Of a stretch of 64,000 nt of DNA, positions 26,364 to 34,319 are shown piece after piece; the first letter of the stretch is position 1; every line of letters starts with the position of its first letter. This DNA comes from Chelativorans xinjiangensis (GTDB lineage: Bacteria; Pseudomonadota; Alphaproteobacteria; Rhizobiales; Rhizobiaceae). The notes beneath the pieces were generated by a model. It had not been told where the DNA came from. It made no database searches and was given only the letters and a program-made list of their open reading frames with translations. A program made the translations under genes and the position numbers. Location: contig NZ_WQNH01000008.1 of the NCBI RefSeq assembly GCF_009812055.1, forward strand, positions 62,001 to 126,000, read 5' to 3'.

Positions 26364-27305
26364 CTAAAGCCGTCCCAGCCGCTCCGTCAGCAGCGCGAAG
26401 AAGCCGTCGTCGTCGATGCCGCGCATGACGAGGGCGTTCTTCGGCCGTTCGGTCACGCCCCACCAGTCGATCACCGTCATGCCCATGGTCAGCTCCGAGC
26501 CCGTCTCGACGCTCACATTGCATGTGCGCCCTTTGAAGAGGCCGGGTTCGAGCAGATAAGCGATCACACAAGGATCGTGCAGCGGCCCACCGTCGGAACC
26601 GTATTTCTCCTCATCGAAGCGCTCGAAGAATTCGAGCATTTCGGCCGTGGCGACACCTACCCGCGTGCCGAGATCGCGGATGGCGGCGACGCGCTTTTGC
26701 ATCGTCAGCGCCTGGTGGGTGACGTCGAGCGGCATCATGACGACGGGAATACCGGAGCGGAACACGACGTCGGCCGCGTGCGGATCGACATAGATATTGA
26801 ACTCGGCCGTCGGCGTGACATTGCCGCCTTCGAAGAAGCCGCCGCCCATCATGACGATCTCCTTGACGCGCGGTGCGATCTTCGGTTCGCGCACCAGCGC
26901 CAGTGCGACGTTGGTGAGCGGCCCCAGTGTACACAAGATGATCTCGCCAGCCGCGTGCTCCATCAGCGTCTCGATGAGAAAGTCGACCGCGTGCGCTTTC
27001 ATCAGCGGCATTTGCGGCTCCGGCAGATCCGGCCCGTCGAGCCCTGTCTTGCCGTGCACCTCCTCGGCGGTCACCAGCTCGCGCACCATGGGGCGGATGG
27101 CGCCGGCATAGACCCTGGTCTCCGGCCGGCCGGCCAGCTCGCACACCTTGCGCGCGTTCTTCTCCGTCAGCGCCAGCGGCACGTTGCCGGCCACCGCCGT
27201 TATCCCAAGCACGTCGAGCTCTGGGCTTGCCAGCGCCAGCAGGATGGCCACGGCGTCGTCCTGGCCGGGATCCGTGTCGATGATGATCTTTCGCGCCTGG
27301 CGCAC
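26364..27305 (-). CDS. Inosine/uridine-preferring nucleoside hydrolase
   Basis: 313 aa enzyme that splits nucleosides to base and ribose. The calcium-binding N-terminus IIIDTDPGQDDAVAIL is the family hallmark; NIYVDPHAADVV and HDPCVIAYLL supply further active-site residues. The start is GTG at 27305 with GGAG five bases upstream; a longer frame adds a hydrophobic stretch without a ribosome-binding site. No signal peptide, so cytosolic. Works logically with the nearby ribokinase. Confidence 0.92.
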   Translation of the reverse strand: MRQARKIIIDTDPGQDDAVAILLALASPELDVLGITAVAGNVPLALTEKNARKVCELAGRPETRVYAGAIRPMVRELVTAEEVHGKTGLDGPDLPEPQMPLMKAHAVDFLIETLMEHAAGEIILCTLGPLTNVALALVREPKIAPRVKEIVMMGGGFFEGGNVTPTAEFNIYVDPHAADVVFRSGIPVVMMPLDVTHQALTMQKRVAAIRDLGTRVGVATAEMLEFFERFDEEKYGSDGGPLHDPCVIAYLLEPGLFKGRTCNVSVETGSELTMGMTVIDWWGVTERPKNALVMRGIDDDGFFALLTERLGRL

Positions 27306-27361
27306 GGGTTCTCCAATCCTTCTTGAATCCGCAAAAGTAATCAACCATATCAAGGCTACGG

Positions 27362-27418
27362 GCAAAAACGCCATTCGGGTTTTTGCTTGTCCACGTCGCT
27401 CTTTGAGGACAGGAACAG
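27362..27418 (+). promoter_or_regulatory. Candidate ROSE-like RNA thermometer in the hsp20 leader
   Basis: Two consecutive hairpins precede hsp20. The first is a perfect 8-bp stem GCAAAAAC (27362-27369)/GTTTTTGC (27379-27386). The second pairs CTTGTCC (27386-27392) with GGACAGG (27407-27413), which includes the Shine-Dalgarno region just before the ATG; one pair is G-U. TTGCT, matching the ROSE U(U/C)GCU core, sits at 27383-27387 at the junction. ROSE elements control small heat-shock genes in rhizobia by this kind of masking. No heat test can be made from sequence. Confidence 0.5.
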
Positions 27419-27844
27419 ATGACGCGCATGACGCCTTTCTCGAACCCGCTTCTTTTGGGGTTCGACAGTATGGAAAAGACGCTCGAGCGGATCGCCAAGT
27501 CGGGCGACAGCTATCCCCCGTACAATATTGAGCGCATCCGCAATTCGGAAGGGCGGAACGAGCGCCTGCGCATCACGCTGGCGGTGGCCGGCTTTGCCGA
27601 GCAGGACCTGGAGGTCACGACCGAGGAAAACCAGCTCGTCGTGCGTGGTCGACAGAACGACGACGCCGAGCGCGAGTATCTGCATCGCGGCATCGCTGCT
27701 CGCCAATTCCAGCGTGTCTTCGTCTTGGCCGACGGCATGCGGGTCCTGAACGCAGAGCTCAAAAACGGGCTTCTGGCCATCGATCTCGACAGGCCTCAGC
27801 CGGAACGGCTGGTGCAGAAAATAGACATTTCGGTGAAGGACTGA
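27419..27844 (+). CDS. Small heat-shock protein, Hsp20 family
   Basis: 141 aa alpha-crystallin-type holdase that binds unfolding proteins. The alpha-crystallin domain runs from about residue 38 (YNIERIRNSEGRNERLRITLAVAGF) to 130, with the dimer-forming strand LVVRGRQ and the closing motif NGLLAIDL. MTPFSNPLLLGFDSMEKTL is the usual rhizobial N-terminus. Its leader can fold over the ribosome-binding site. A DUF1150 gene follows, the usual partner in this order. Confidence 0.95.
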   Translation: MTRMTPFSNPLLLGFDSMEKTLERIAKSGDSYPPYNIERIRNSEGRNERLRITLAVAGFAEQDLEVTTEENQLVVRGRQNDDAEREYLHRGIAARQFQRVFVLADGMRVLNAELKNGLLAIDLDRPQPERLVQKIDISVKD

Positions 27845-27930
27845 CGGCCGCGAAGCTGCGTTTTCGACGCAACCACGAGGCTCTTGGCGGGTTGGGCCGC
27901 TATGGACGGCCCGCAAAATAGGAGGCTGAC

Positions 27931-28188
27931 ATGACTGAGAACGAACGCAAGATCACCGTGACCCAGCAGCAGCTGGCCCATATCGGCGAAGGCGCGGTTG
28001 CCTATATGCGCGAGATGGACGCCGAGGACCTGAAGGGCAAGTTCCCGGGTGTGCCGGATATGGCGCCGGGCACCAAGCTGTGGGCTCTGTTCGCCGCCAA
28101 CGGACAGCCCATCCTCTTGGCCGACGCCCGCGACGCCGCGCTTGCCGGAGCGTTCGAGAACGACCTGCAGCCGGTCAGCCTGCACTAA
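27931..28188 (+). CDS. DUF1150 family protein
   Basis: 85 aa acidic protein, recognised as DUF1150 by ITVTQQQLAHIGEGAVAYMR and LWALFAANGQPILLADARDAA. It follows hsp20 by 86 bp in many alphaproteobacteria and is likely co-regulated with it. AGGAGG precedes the ATG. Function unknown. Confidence 0.9.
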   Translation: MTENERKITVTQQQLAHIGEGAVAYMREMDAEDLKGKFPGVPDMAPGTKLWALFAANGQPILLADARDAALAGAFENDLQPVSLH

Positions 28189-28279
28189 GCGGCCGACCGC
28201 GGCTCTCCCGCCTAGCTCCCTGTAACGCAGCGGGCCTGACGGCTATTACGCCGTAGCGCGTTTGCAACCGTCGGGCGGC

Positions 28280-28300
28280 CATGCCAAAGAATTTGGCATG
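28280..28300. promoter_or_regulatory. Perfect palindrome upstream of rsmI
   Basis: CATGCCAAA (28280-28288) and TTTGGCATG (28292-28300) form a perfect 9-bp inverted repeat around GAA, 30 bp before the rsmI start. It could be an operator or a stable mRNA hairpin. It lies in the 141-bp gap after the DUF1150 gene. Confidence 0.6.
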
Positions 28301-28329
28301 GGAAAGCTGACGCGCAAGGACGGGCGGGC

Positions 28330-29241
28330 GTGAAGCCTAGAGAAGCGGAAAAGCCGAAGAGTTTCATTGTCGGTGGAGCGGAGATTGCCGCTCCGCCGCT
28401 TCAGCCGGCGCTCTATCTCGTCGCCACCCCGATCGGCAACCTCTCCGACATCACGCTGCGCGCGCTGGAAACGCTTGCCGGGGCCGATATGCTGGCCTGC
28501 GAGGACACGCGGGTAACACGGGTGCTGCTTCAACGCTACGGCATCCGCCGGCGTATGACAGCCTATCACGAGCACAACGAGGCCGAGGCCGCGCCGCGGC
28601 TGATTGCGGCAATCGAGGAGGGAAAGAGCGTGGCGCTCGCCAGCGACGCCGGCACGCCGCTCGTCTCCGATCCTGGTTTCCGATTGGTGCAAGCGGCGCA
28701 GGAAAAGGGGCTGCGAGTCGTGCCGGTGCCAGGACCTTCGGCTGTTCTGGCAGCGCTTACAGCCTCCGGCCTGCCAACGGATTCTTTTTTGTTTGCCGGG
28801 TTTCTTCCGGCCAAGACAAGGCAGCGCGAGAATCGGCTCGAAGCTCTCGCGGCGGCACCGGCGACGCTGGTGTTTTTCGAGTCGCCGCGCCGGCTGGCCG
28901 CGAGCCTGGGGGCTATGGAGGGGGTGCTCGGTAAGCGCCAGGCAGCGGTGGCGCGGGAGCTGACCAAGGCCTTCGAGGAGGTACGGCGAGGGACGCTGGA
29001 CGCCCTTGCCGCGCACTATGCGGAAGCCGGAGCGCCGAAGGGCGAAGTGGTGGTCTGCGTGGCGCCGCCCGGCGAGGCGGGACCGGCGGATGCCGAGGAG
29101 ACGGATCGGCTGCTTCTGGCGCTTGCGGCTGAAATGCCGGCAGCGAAGGCGGCGGGCGAGGCAGCACGCATGACAGGCGGAAGGAAGTCCGAGCTCTATC
29201 AGCGGCTCTTAGAATTGAAAGAGGGGCGGGGTGGGGACTGA
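28330..29241 (+). CDS. rsmI: 16S rRNA (cytidine-1402 2'-O) methyltransferase
   Basis: 303 aa SAM-dependent enzyme that methylates the ribose of C1402 in the ribosome decoding centre. [20 protein letters not shown] and [17 protein letters not shown] are diagnostic for RsmI. Starts with GTG. The end overlaps the yraN start by 11 bp. In many rhizobia gshB follows yraN; here it does not. Confidence 0.95.
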   Translation: MKPREAEKPKSFIVGGAEIAAPPLQPALYLVATPIGNLSDITLRALETLAGADMLACEDTRVTRVLLQRYGIRRRMTAYHEHNEAEAAPRLIAAIEEGKSVALASDAGTPLVSDPGFRLVQAAQEKGLRVVPVPGPSAVLAALTASGLPTDSFLFAGFLPAKTRQRENRLEALAAAPATLVFFESPRRLAASLGAMEGVLGKRQAAVARELTKAFEEVRRGTLDALAAHYAEAGAPKGEVVVCVAPPGEAGPADAEETDRLLLALAAEMPAAKAAGEAARMTGGRKSELYQRLLELKEGRGGD

Positions 29242-29605
29242 CGGGCTGAAGAAGCGGCAGCGGGCCTACCGCAAGGGCCACCGCGGCGAGTGGCTGGCCG
29301 CGCTTGCCCTGGTTCTGAAGGGGTATCGCATCGTCGCCCGGCGCTTTCGTACCCCGCTGGGCGAGATCGATCTGATCGCGCGGCGCGGCAATCTTGTCGC
29401 CATCGTCGAGGTGAAGGCGCGGCCGACGCTGGAGCAGGCGATGGAGGCGGTGGGATATACGGCGCAACGGCGGATCGATGCCGCCGCAAGCCTATGGCTT
29501 GCCCGCCAGCCGCACTATGCCAGTCTCAGCCTACGCTACGATCTCGTGGCGGTGCTGCCGCGGCGCTGGCCGGTGCATGTGGAGAACATCTACACCAGTA
29601 GCTGA
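29231..29605 (+). CDS. YraN family protein (UPF0102)
   Basis: 124 aa protein with a restriction-endonuclease-like fold. The [21 protein letters not shown] stretch carries the D...EVK-type nuclease motif of the family. Activity is not established for YraN proteins. GTG start inside the rsmI 3' end. Adjacent to rsmI as in many bacteria. Confidence 0.92.
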   Translation: MGTDGLKKRQRAYRKGHRGEWLAALALVLKGYRIVARRFRTPLGEIDLIARRGNLVAIVEVKARPTLEQAMEAVGYTAQRRIDAAASLWLARQPHYASLSLRYDLVAVLPRRWPVHVENIYTSS

Positions 29606-29673
29606 CTTGCTCGGCCCTTGCGCGGGATTTTGCGCAGGCGCATTCTGTTTCCCTTCAAACAGCCAGCAGGGGA

Positions 29674-30501
29674 ATGAGCGCCATGTGCCATCATTGCGTC
29701 ACCGAGAGCGTTAAATCGCGCATGCTCAGCCGTCGTGATTTCTTCCGCACGTCCGCCGCCGCAGGCGCCGCCGCGGCGGTGGTGTCCATTCCGAAACCTT
29801 TGCTCGCGCAGAGCGCGAGCAGGGTGGAAGACATGACCCATGAGTTGCACGAAGGCTTTCCCACCTACTTCGGGGAACAGCAGTTCTTCCTCGATCAGAA
29901 GTTCAACTACGCGGATCACAAGTTCAACATCAACGAGTGGCGTCTCAACGAACATACGGGGACCCACATGGATGCGCCGCTGCATTTCTCGGAGGACGGC
30001 CTGTCGGTGGCGGAAATTCCGGTGGGCGGTCTCGTCTGCCCGCTCGCCGTCATCGATATCCGCGAGAAGGCATCGGCGGACCCGGACGCGCAGGTGACGC
30101 CCGAGGACATCGAGGCGTGGGTCTCTGCCAGTGGCGAAATTCCCGACGGGGCCTGTGTGGCCATGCTGTCGGGCTGGGGCGCGCACGTATCGAGCGACAA
30201 GTTCCGCAACGTCGGAGACGACGGCAAGACGATGCATTTCCCCGGCTTCCACATCGAAGCCGTAGAGATGCTGATGGAAGAGGCCCGTGCCAGGGGCATC
30301 GCGGTCGACACGCTGTCGCTCGACCATGGTCCCTCCCCGGATTTCGCGGTGCACTATGCCTGGCTGCCGTCCGGGCGCTGGGGGCTGGAATGCATCGCCA
30401 ATCTGGAGTCCCTGCCGGCCAGCGGCGCGACGCTGATCGTCGGTGCGCCGAAGGTCCGGGGTGGTTCGGGCGGGCCGGCGCGCGTCTTCGCGATGGTTTG
30501 A
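29674..30501 (+). CDS. Tat-exported cyclase-family (kynurenine-formamidase-like) metal hydrolase
   Basis: 275 aa protein with a twin-arginine signal (MLSRRDFFRTSAAAGAAAAV, cleavage near LAQSAS, about residue 49). The mature part has EHTGTHMDAPLHF, the metal-binding motif of the cyclase/kynurenine formamidase family, and a further His in LDHGPSPDF. Members hydrolyse amides, lactones or esters of various metabolites; the substrate is unknown. Export suggests a periplasmic enzyme. The start could be 29674 or 29683 (AGGGGA spacing favours the latter). It stands where gshB often lies in relatives. Confidence 0.87.
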   Translation: MSAMCHHCVTESVKSRMLSRRDFFRTSAAAGAAAAVVSIPKPLLAQSASRVEDMTHELHEGFPTYFGEQQFFLDQKFNYADHKFNINEWRLNEHTGTHMDAPLHFSEDGLSVAEIPVGGLVCPLAVIDIREKASADPDAQVTPEDIEAWVSASGEIPDGACVAMLSGWGAHVSSDKFRNVGDDGKTMHFPGFHIEAVEMLMEEARARGIAVDTLSLDHGPSPDFAVHYAWLPSGRWGLECIANLESLPASGATLIVGAPKVRGGSGGPARVFAMV

Positions 30502-30510
30502 CGGGCGACT

Positions 30511-30613
30511 AGAGCAATTCCAGGAAAAGTGGAAACCGGTTTCCGTCCGGAATTGCGACAAAACAAAGAGTTAGACCAGTTCATCGATTCCGTGAAACGA
30601 TGAACTGGTCTAA
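30511..30613. repeat. Composite rhizobial palindromic repeat
   Basis: First half: GCAATTCC (30514-30521) pairs with GGAATTGC (30549-30556) around the 14-bp palindrome GGAAACCGGTTTCC (30531-30544). Second half: TTAGACCAGTTCATCG (30571-30586) pairs perfectly with CGATGAACTGGTCTAA (30598-30613) around an 11-bp loop. Elements of this form are scattered in Mesorhizobium and related genomes. The P450 stop codon (30610-30612) lies within the right arm, so the repeat supplies its 3' end and possibly its terminator. Confidence 0.85.
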
Positions 30614-31995
30614 CGGCGGCTCACCTGCATGGGCAGGCCGCCCTGGGGCTGGGTGGTGAGCTTCTGCACCGGCCAGGGTTTGGTCTCGGGCAGAAGGTCG
30701 AAGCGATAGCGCGACATCAGGGTGGCCATGGCGATGACCGCTTCCTGCATGGCGAAGGTGGCACCGATGCATACGCGCGGGCCGGCGCCGAAAGGGAGAT
30801 ACTGGAAACGGCCGATCTGCTCGCGGTTTTCGGGATGGAAACGAGAAGGGCGGTAGGCCTCCGGGTCGTCCCACAGCTTGCGGTGGCGGTGCACCGTCCA
30901 CGGCATGACGAGCACCTGCATACCTTTCGGAATCTCCAGATCCGCATAGGTGTCGCCGTGGATGGCCTCGCGGTTGATGGAGGGGGCCGGCGGATAAAGC
31001 CGCATCGCCTCCTCGAAGGCGGCACGCGCGAGCGGCATCAGGTCGAGCCATTTCACCGGATCCGGCTCCGAGGCGAGTACCGCGTCGATCTCGGCCTCTA
31101 TGCGGGCCCGTTCCTCCGGCAGGTTGGCAAGGCAGTAGAAGGTCCAGCCGAGCGCCCGTGCCGTGGTCTCGTGACCGGCGCCGATGAAGGTGATGATGTT
31201 GTCTTCGATCTCCTGGCGGGTGAGGCCGTCCGGGCCTTCGGCGCGGAGCAGGAGGGTCAGGAAGTCTTCGGGTGCTTCGTCCTTCCGCGCCAGCTTCTCC
31301 TTTCGCATTTCCATGGTGCGGGCGACGATGTCGCGGAAGAAGGCGAGCGAGTTGCGGCCGAGAATCCGGGTGACGCGCGGCAGCCAGTCGGGGGCGCCGA
31401 GAAGGTCGAGCGGATCGACACGGCCCATGGTCTCGAACAGGCGGTCGACCTGGTGGGCAAAGCTGTCCGGCTCGCCGGCGATCTCGCCGGAGAACAGAGT
31501 CTCGGCGAGTATGTCGAAGGTGAGCATGGTCATGTCGCGCGAGACGTCGGTCGTGCCGCCGATTCTCTCCTCGTAGCGCTCGGCGAACGCCTCGGCCTCC
31601 TTCAGCATGGGCCCTGCAAAGCCGGCGATATGACGTGGGGTGAAGACCGGGGCCATGGCCTTGCGCGAGCGCCGCCACACCTCGCCCTCTGCGGTGAGCA
31701 GCCCGTCGCGCAGGATGGGCCGGAGGATCTTTTGGCGCACGCGCGCCATCTTGTAGTTCTTCGCATTGTCTACAAGGATGTGGCGAATGAGGCCGGGATC
31801 GTTGGCGATCAGCAGCGGCCCGCCGATGCCGCCGCTGATCGAGATCCACGGTTCGTTGTAGGAAGGCTCCCCCCACAGCTCCAGCGGATTGCGGTAGACG
31901 ATACGCATCATCTGAAGCGTCGAGGGTGGCTTCTGCCGCGGGCTCGGCGCCGGCGGGCGGAAGGAGGCGGTCGCGGTGTCCATCGGCGTTCCCAT
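30610..31995 (-). CDS. Cytochrome P450
   Basis: 461 aa heme-thiolate monooxygenase, soluble bacterial type. The I-helix has AGHETTARAL, the ExxR motif is EEAMR, and the heme loop is FGAGPRVCIG with C409 as ligand. Substrate unknown; no ferredoxin or reductase gene is next to it. Starts at MGTPMDTATAS or at the second Met four codons later. Its last codons and stop lie in a palindromic repeat, so the C-terminus (SRR) may have been altered by that insertion. Convergent with the cyclase gene, divergent from csbD. Confidence 0.93.
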   Translation of the reverse strand: MGTPMDTATASFRPPAPSPRQKPPSTLQMMRIVYRNPLELWGEPSYNEPWISISGGIGGPLLIANDPGLIRHILVDNAKNYKMARVRQKILRPILRDGLLTAEGEVWRRSRKAMAPVFTPRHIAGFAGPMLKEAEAFAERYEERIGGTTDVSRDMTMLTFDILAETLFSGEIAGEPDSFAHQVDRLFETMGRVDPLDLLGAPDWLPRVTRILGRNSLAFFRDIVARTMEMRKEKLARKDEAPEDFLTLLLRAEGPDGLTRQEIEDNIITFIGAGHETTARALGWTFYCLANLPEERARIEAEIDAVLASEPDPVKWLDLMPLARAAFEEAMRLYPPAPSINREAIHGDTYADLEIPKGMQVLVMPWTVHRHRKLWDDPEAYRPSRFHPENREQIGRFQYLPFGAGPRVCIGATFAMQEAVIAMATLMSRYRFDLLPETKPWPVQKLTTQPQGGLPMQVSRR

Positions 31996-32050
31996 CTGCC
32001 GATATAGCTAAGCCCTGGGGGGCGGACGTGCAATCGCGATGGTGCCGTCT

Positions 32051-32075
32051 GGAACGTGGACCACGTCACGATGTT
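32051..32075 (+). promoter_or_regulatory. EcfG/RpoE2-type general-stress promoter of csbD
   Basis: GGAAC (32051-32055) and GTT (32073-32075) separated by 17 bp fit the GGAAC-N18-TT consensus of the alphaproteobacterial general stress sigma factor. It lies 35 bp before the csbD start; CsbD-family genes belong to the stress regulon in several rhizobia. Confidence 0.7.
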
Positions 32076-32109
32076 GGGGACGGGATGTCACCGACAGAGG
32101 AGTACAGCC

Positions 32110-32307
32110 ATGAACTGGGATCAGATCGAAGGGAACTGGGAGCAATTCAAGGGCAAGGCGCAGCAACAGTGGGGCAAGCTCACCAATGACGATCTCGATG
32201 TCGTCAAGGGCAACCGCCACGAGCTGGCTGGCCGCATCCAGGAACGTTACGGCAAGGCCAAGGAAGAGGCCGAGCGAGAAATCGACGCGTGGCTGTCACG
32301 CCACTAA
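32110..32307 (+). CDS. CsbD-family stress protein
   Basis: 65 aa acidic/basic helical protein. MNWDQIEGNWEQFKGKAQQQ and WGKLTNDDLDVVKGN are typical of CsbD. Members are abundant under general stress; function unknown. AGAGGAG precedes the start. Preceded by a stress-type promoter and followed by a strong inverted repeat. Confidence 0.95.
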   Translation: MNWDQIEGNWEQFKGKAQQQWGKLTNDDLDVVKGNRHELAGRIQERYGKAKEEAEREIDAWLSRH

Positions 32308-32313
32308 TCAATT

Positions 32314-32343
32314 GATCCTGCAGCGGAAAGTCGCTGCAGGATC
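32314..32343. terminator. Bidirectional hairpin between csbD and znuA
   Basis: GATCCTGCAGCG (32314-32325) and CGCTGCAGGATC (32332-32343) form a perfect 12-bp stem with a 6-nt loop, placed between convergent csbD and znuA. No T-run follows, so its termination efficiency is uncertain. Confidence 0.65.
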
Positions 32344-32354
32344 GCCCCGAAGTA

Positions 32355-33368
32355 TCATTCCCCGCCGGAGAGGCAGTCCGCGAGTGCCGTCGTCATGTTG
32401 TCGATCAGTGTGAAGTAGAGCTCGGGACCATCCTCGATATCGGCGCCGAGCGGATCGAGCACACCGGAACGGGCACCGGTGCCCTCGGCCACTACCTGAA
32501 CCACCTTCGGCTCGAACTGCGGTTCGCTGAAGACGCAGGCAGCGTCCAATTCGGCGATCTTGTCGTGGATCTCGCCGATACGGCGGGCGCCAGGCTGCAC
32601 ATCGGGATTCACTGTGATGGAGCCGGTGGCGGGGATGTCGAACCGCCGCTCGAAATACTGGTAGGCGTCGTGGAAGACGACAAACGGCTTTCCACGCACG
32701 GCCGCGAGCTTCTCGTTCGTCTCCGCGATCAGCGTATCGAAGCGGGCATCGAGCGCGGCGACGTTCTCTTCATAGGCCGTCTTGTTGTCCGGGTCGGCCT
32801 GCGAAAGTGCGTCGGCGATCCGCCTTACCATTGCGCGCGCGTTCTCCGGGTCGAGCCACAGATGCATGTCCGCTTCCTCATGGGCATGGTCCTCATGCTC
32901 TTCCCCCTCCTCGTCATGCATCTCCCCATGCTCTTCGTGGTGGTCCTCTTCCGCCGCGTGCTCCTCGTGATCGTCATCCTCGTCATGGGCGTGTGCCTCG
33001 AAGGCGCCGCCTTCGCGCGGCTCGAGCAGGGTGAGGCCGGGCACCTCGGAGAGTTCGACCGTCATGGCGTCGCCGGCAAGCGATTCCAGCGGCTTTTCCA
33101 AAAAAGTCTCCAGGCCGGGGCCGACCCAGAAAACGACCTTCGCCTCCTCCAGCGTGCCGGCCTCAGAGGGGCGCATGGTATAGGTGTGAGGGGAGCCGGC
33201 GCCCTTGACCAGAAGCTGCGGCTCGCCGATGCCCTGCATCACCGCGGCGACCAGCGAATGCACTGGCTTGACGGAAGCGACGACGCCTTCGGCCGCGTTG
33301 GCATGGGCAGCCGCGAACACAGTGGCAAGCGCCGATGCGAGAAGGAGCAGGCGGGATTTCTTCATCAT
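32355..33368 (-). CDS. znuA: Zinc ABC transporter substrate-binding protein
   Basis: 337 aa periplasmic zinc receptor. A signal peptide (MMKKSRLLLLASALATVFAAAHANA) precedes VVASVKPVHSLVAAVMQG, the first metal site. A long His/Asp/Glu-rich loop (about residues 125-170, ending AHEEADMHLWLDP) is the hallmark of ZnuA. Start chosen at 33368 with GAGGGA upstream; the next codon is also ATG. Divergent from znuC across a Zur-box-like site. Confidence 0.96.
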   Translation of the reverse strand: MMKKSRLLLLASALATVFAAAHANAAEGVVASVKPVHSLVAAVMQGIGEPQLLVKGAGSPHTYTMRPSEAGTLEEAKVVFWVGPGLETFLEKPLESLAGDAMTVELSEVPGLTLLEPREGGAFEAHAHDEDDDHEEHAAEEDHHEEHGEMHDEEGEEHEDHAHEEADMHLWLDPENARAMVRRIADALSQADPDNKTAYEENVAALDARFDTLIAETNEKLAAVRGKPFVVFHDAYQYFERRFDIPATGSITVNPDVQPGARRIGEIHDKIAELDAACVFSEPQFEPKVVQVVAEGTGARSGVLDPLGADIEDGPELYFTLIDNMTTALADCLSGGE

Positions 33369-33409
33369 CCAGGTTTCCCTCATTGTGCAGTCTTTGAAAG
33401 AGGTTTGGG

Positions 33410-33428
33410 AATGTTATGGTATTACATT
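33410..33428. promoter_or_regulatory. Candidate Zur box in the znuA/znuC divergent promoter
   Basis: AATGTTATGGTATTACATT (33410-33428) is a near-palindrome close to the TGTTATAnnATAACA-type Zur boxes of alphaproteobacteria. A second related stretch, GTAACGCTATAAC, lies at 33436-33448. The placement between divergent znuA and znuC, with zur at the end of the znuC operon, supports zinc repression of both transcripts. Confidence 0.75.
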
Positions 33429-33488
33429 CCGATTGCGTAACGCTATAACGTGTGCCATATGCATTGGCAAGAAGGTGCGGGAAAAGAA

Positions 33489-34319
33489 ATGCTGCAATCT
33501 ACCGCCGGAGATGCCGAGCCGCTGGTCGAGATGAAGAATGCCGGCGTTCGTCGCGGCGGGCGCTGGCTTGTGCGCGGGGTGGACCTTACCGTGCGGCGCG
33601 GCGAGATCGTCACCCTTATCGGCCCGAACGGCTCCGGCAAGAGCACGACTGTGAAAGCCGCCATCGGCGTCACTGCGCCGGACGAAGGCACGGTGCGGCG
33701 CGCGCCGGCGCTCAAGGTCGGCTATGTGCCTCAGAAGGTGACGATCGACTGGACGCTGCCGCTCAGCGTCGAGCGGCTGATGCGGCTTACCGGGCCGCTG
33801 GAACGCGGCGAGATGGAAGATGCGCTGAAGGCGGCGGGAATCGCGCACTTGGCGGGCGCCGAGGTGCAGACGTTGTCTGGCGGCGAGTTCCAGCGCGCGC
33901 TGTTGGCCCGTGCGCTCGTGCGCAAGCCGGATCTTCTGGTGCTCGACGAGCCGGTGCAAGGAGTAGATTTCTCCGGCGAGATCGCGCTTTACCAGCTCAT
34001 CCGCGAAATCCGCGACCGCACTGGATGCGGCATCCTTCTGATCTCCCACGACCTGCACGTGGTGATGGCCGAGACGGATACAGTCATCTGTCTGAACGGC
34101 CACGTGTGCTGCCGCGGAACGCCGGAGAACGTGTTGAAAAGCCCGGAATATGTGCGGCTGTTCGGCGCGCGCGCGGGTGACACCCTGGCGATCTACCACC
34201 ACCATCACGATCACACGCACCTACCTGACGGGCGCGTGCGCCTGGCCGACGGCACGGTCGCCGAGCATCACGTGCACGATCACCCTGAGGGGGCGAAGGA
34301 AAAGCACGATGCTGGATGA
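33489..34319 (+). CDS. znuC: Zinc ABC transporter ATP-binding protein
   Basis: 276 aa ATPase of the zinc importer. Walker A is GPNGSGKST, the signature LSGGEFQRALLARAL and Walker B LLVLDEP. The C-terminal tail is His-rich (YHHHHDHTH and EHHVHDHPEG), as in several ZnuC proteins. The start MLQSTAGDAEP is preferred (GGGAAAAGAA upstream); ATGs at 33450 and 33459 are possible. Overlaps znuB by 11 bp. Confidence 0.95.
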   Translation: MLQSTAGDAEPLVEMKNAGVRRGGRWLVRGVDLTVRRGEIVTLIGPNGSGKSTTVKAAIGVTAPDEGTVRRAPALKVGYVPQKVTIDWTLPLSVERLMRLTGPLERGEMEDALKAAGIAHLAGAEVQTLSGGEFQRALLARALVRKPDLLVLDEPVQGVDFSGEIALYQLIREIRDRTGCGILLISHDLHVVMAETDTVICLNGHVCCRGTPENVLKSPEYVRLFGARAGDTLAIYHHHHDHTHLPDGRVRLADGTVAEHHVHDHPEGAKEKHDAG

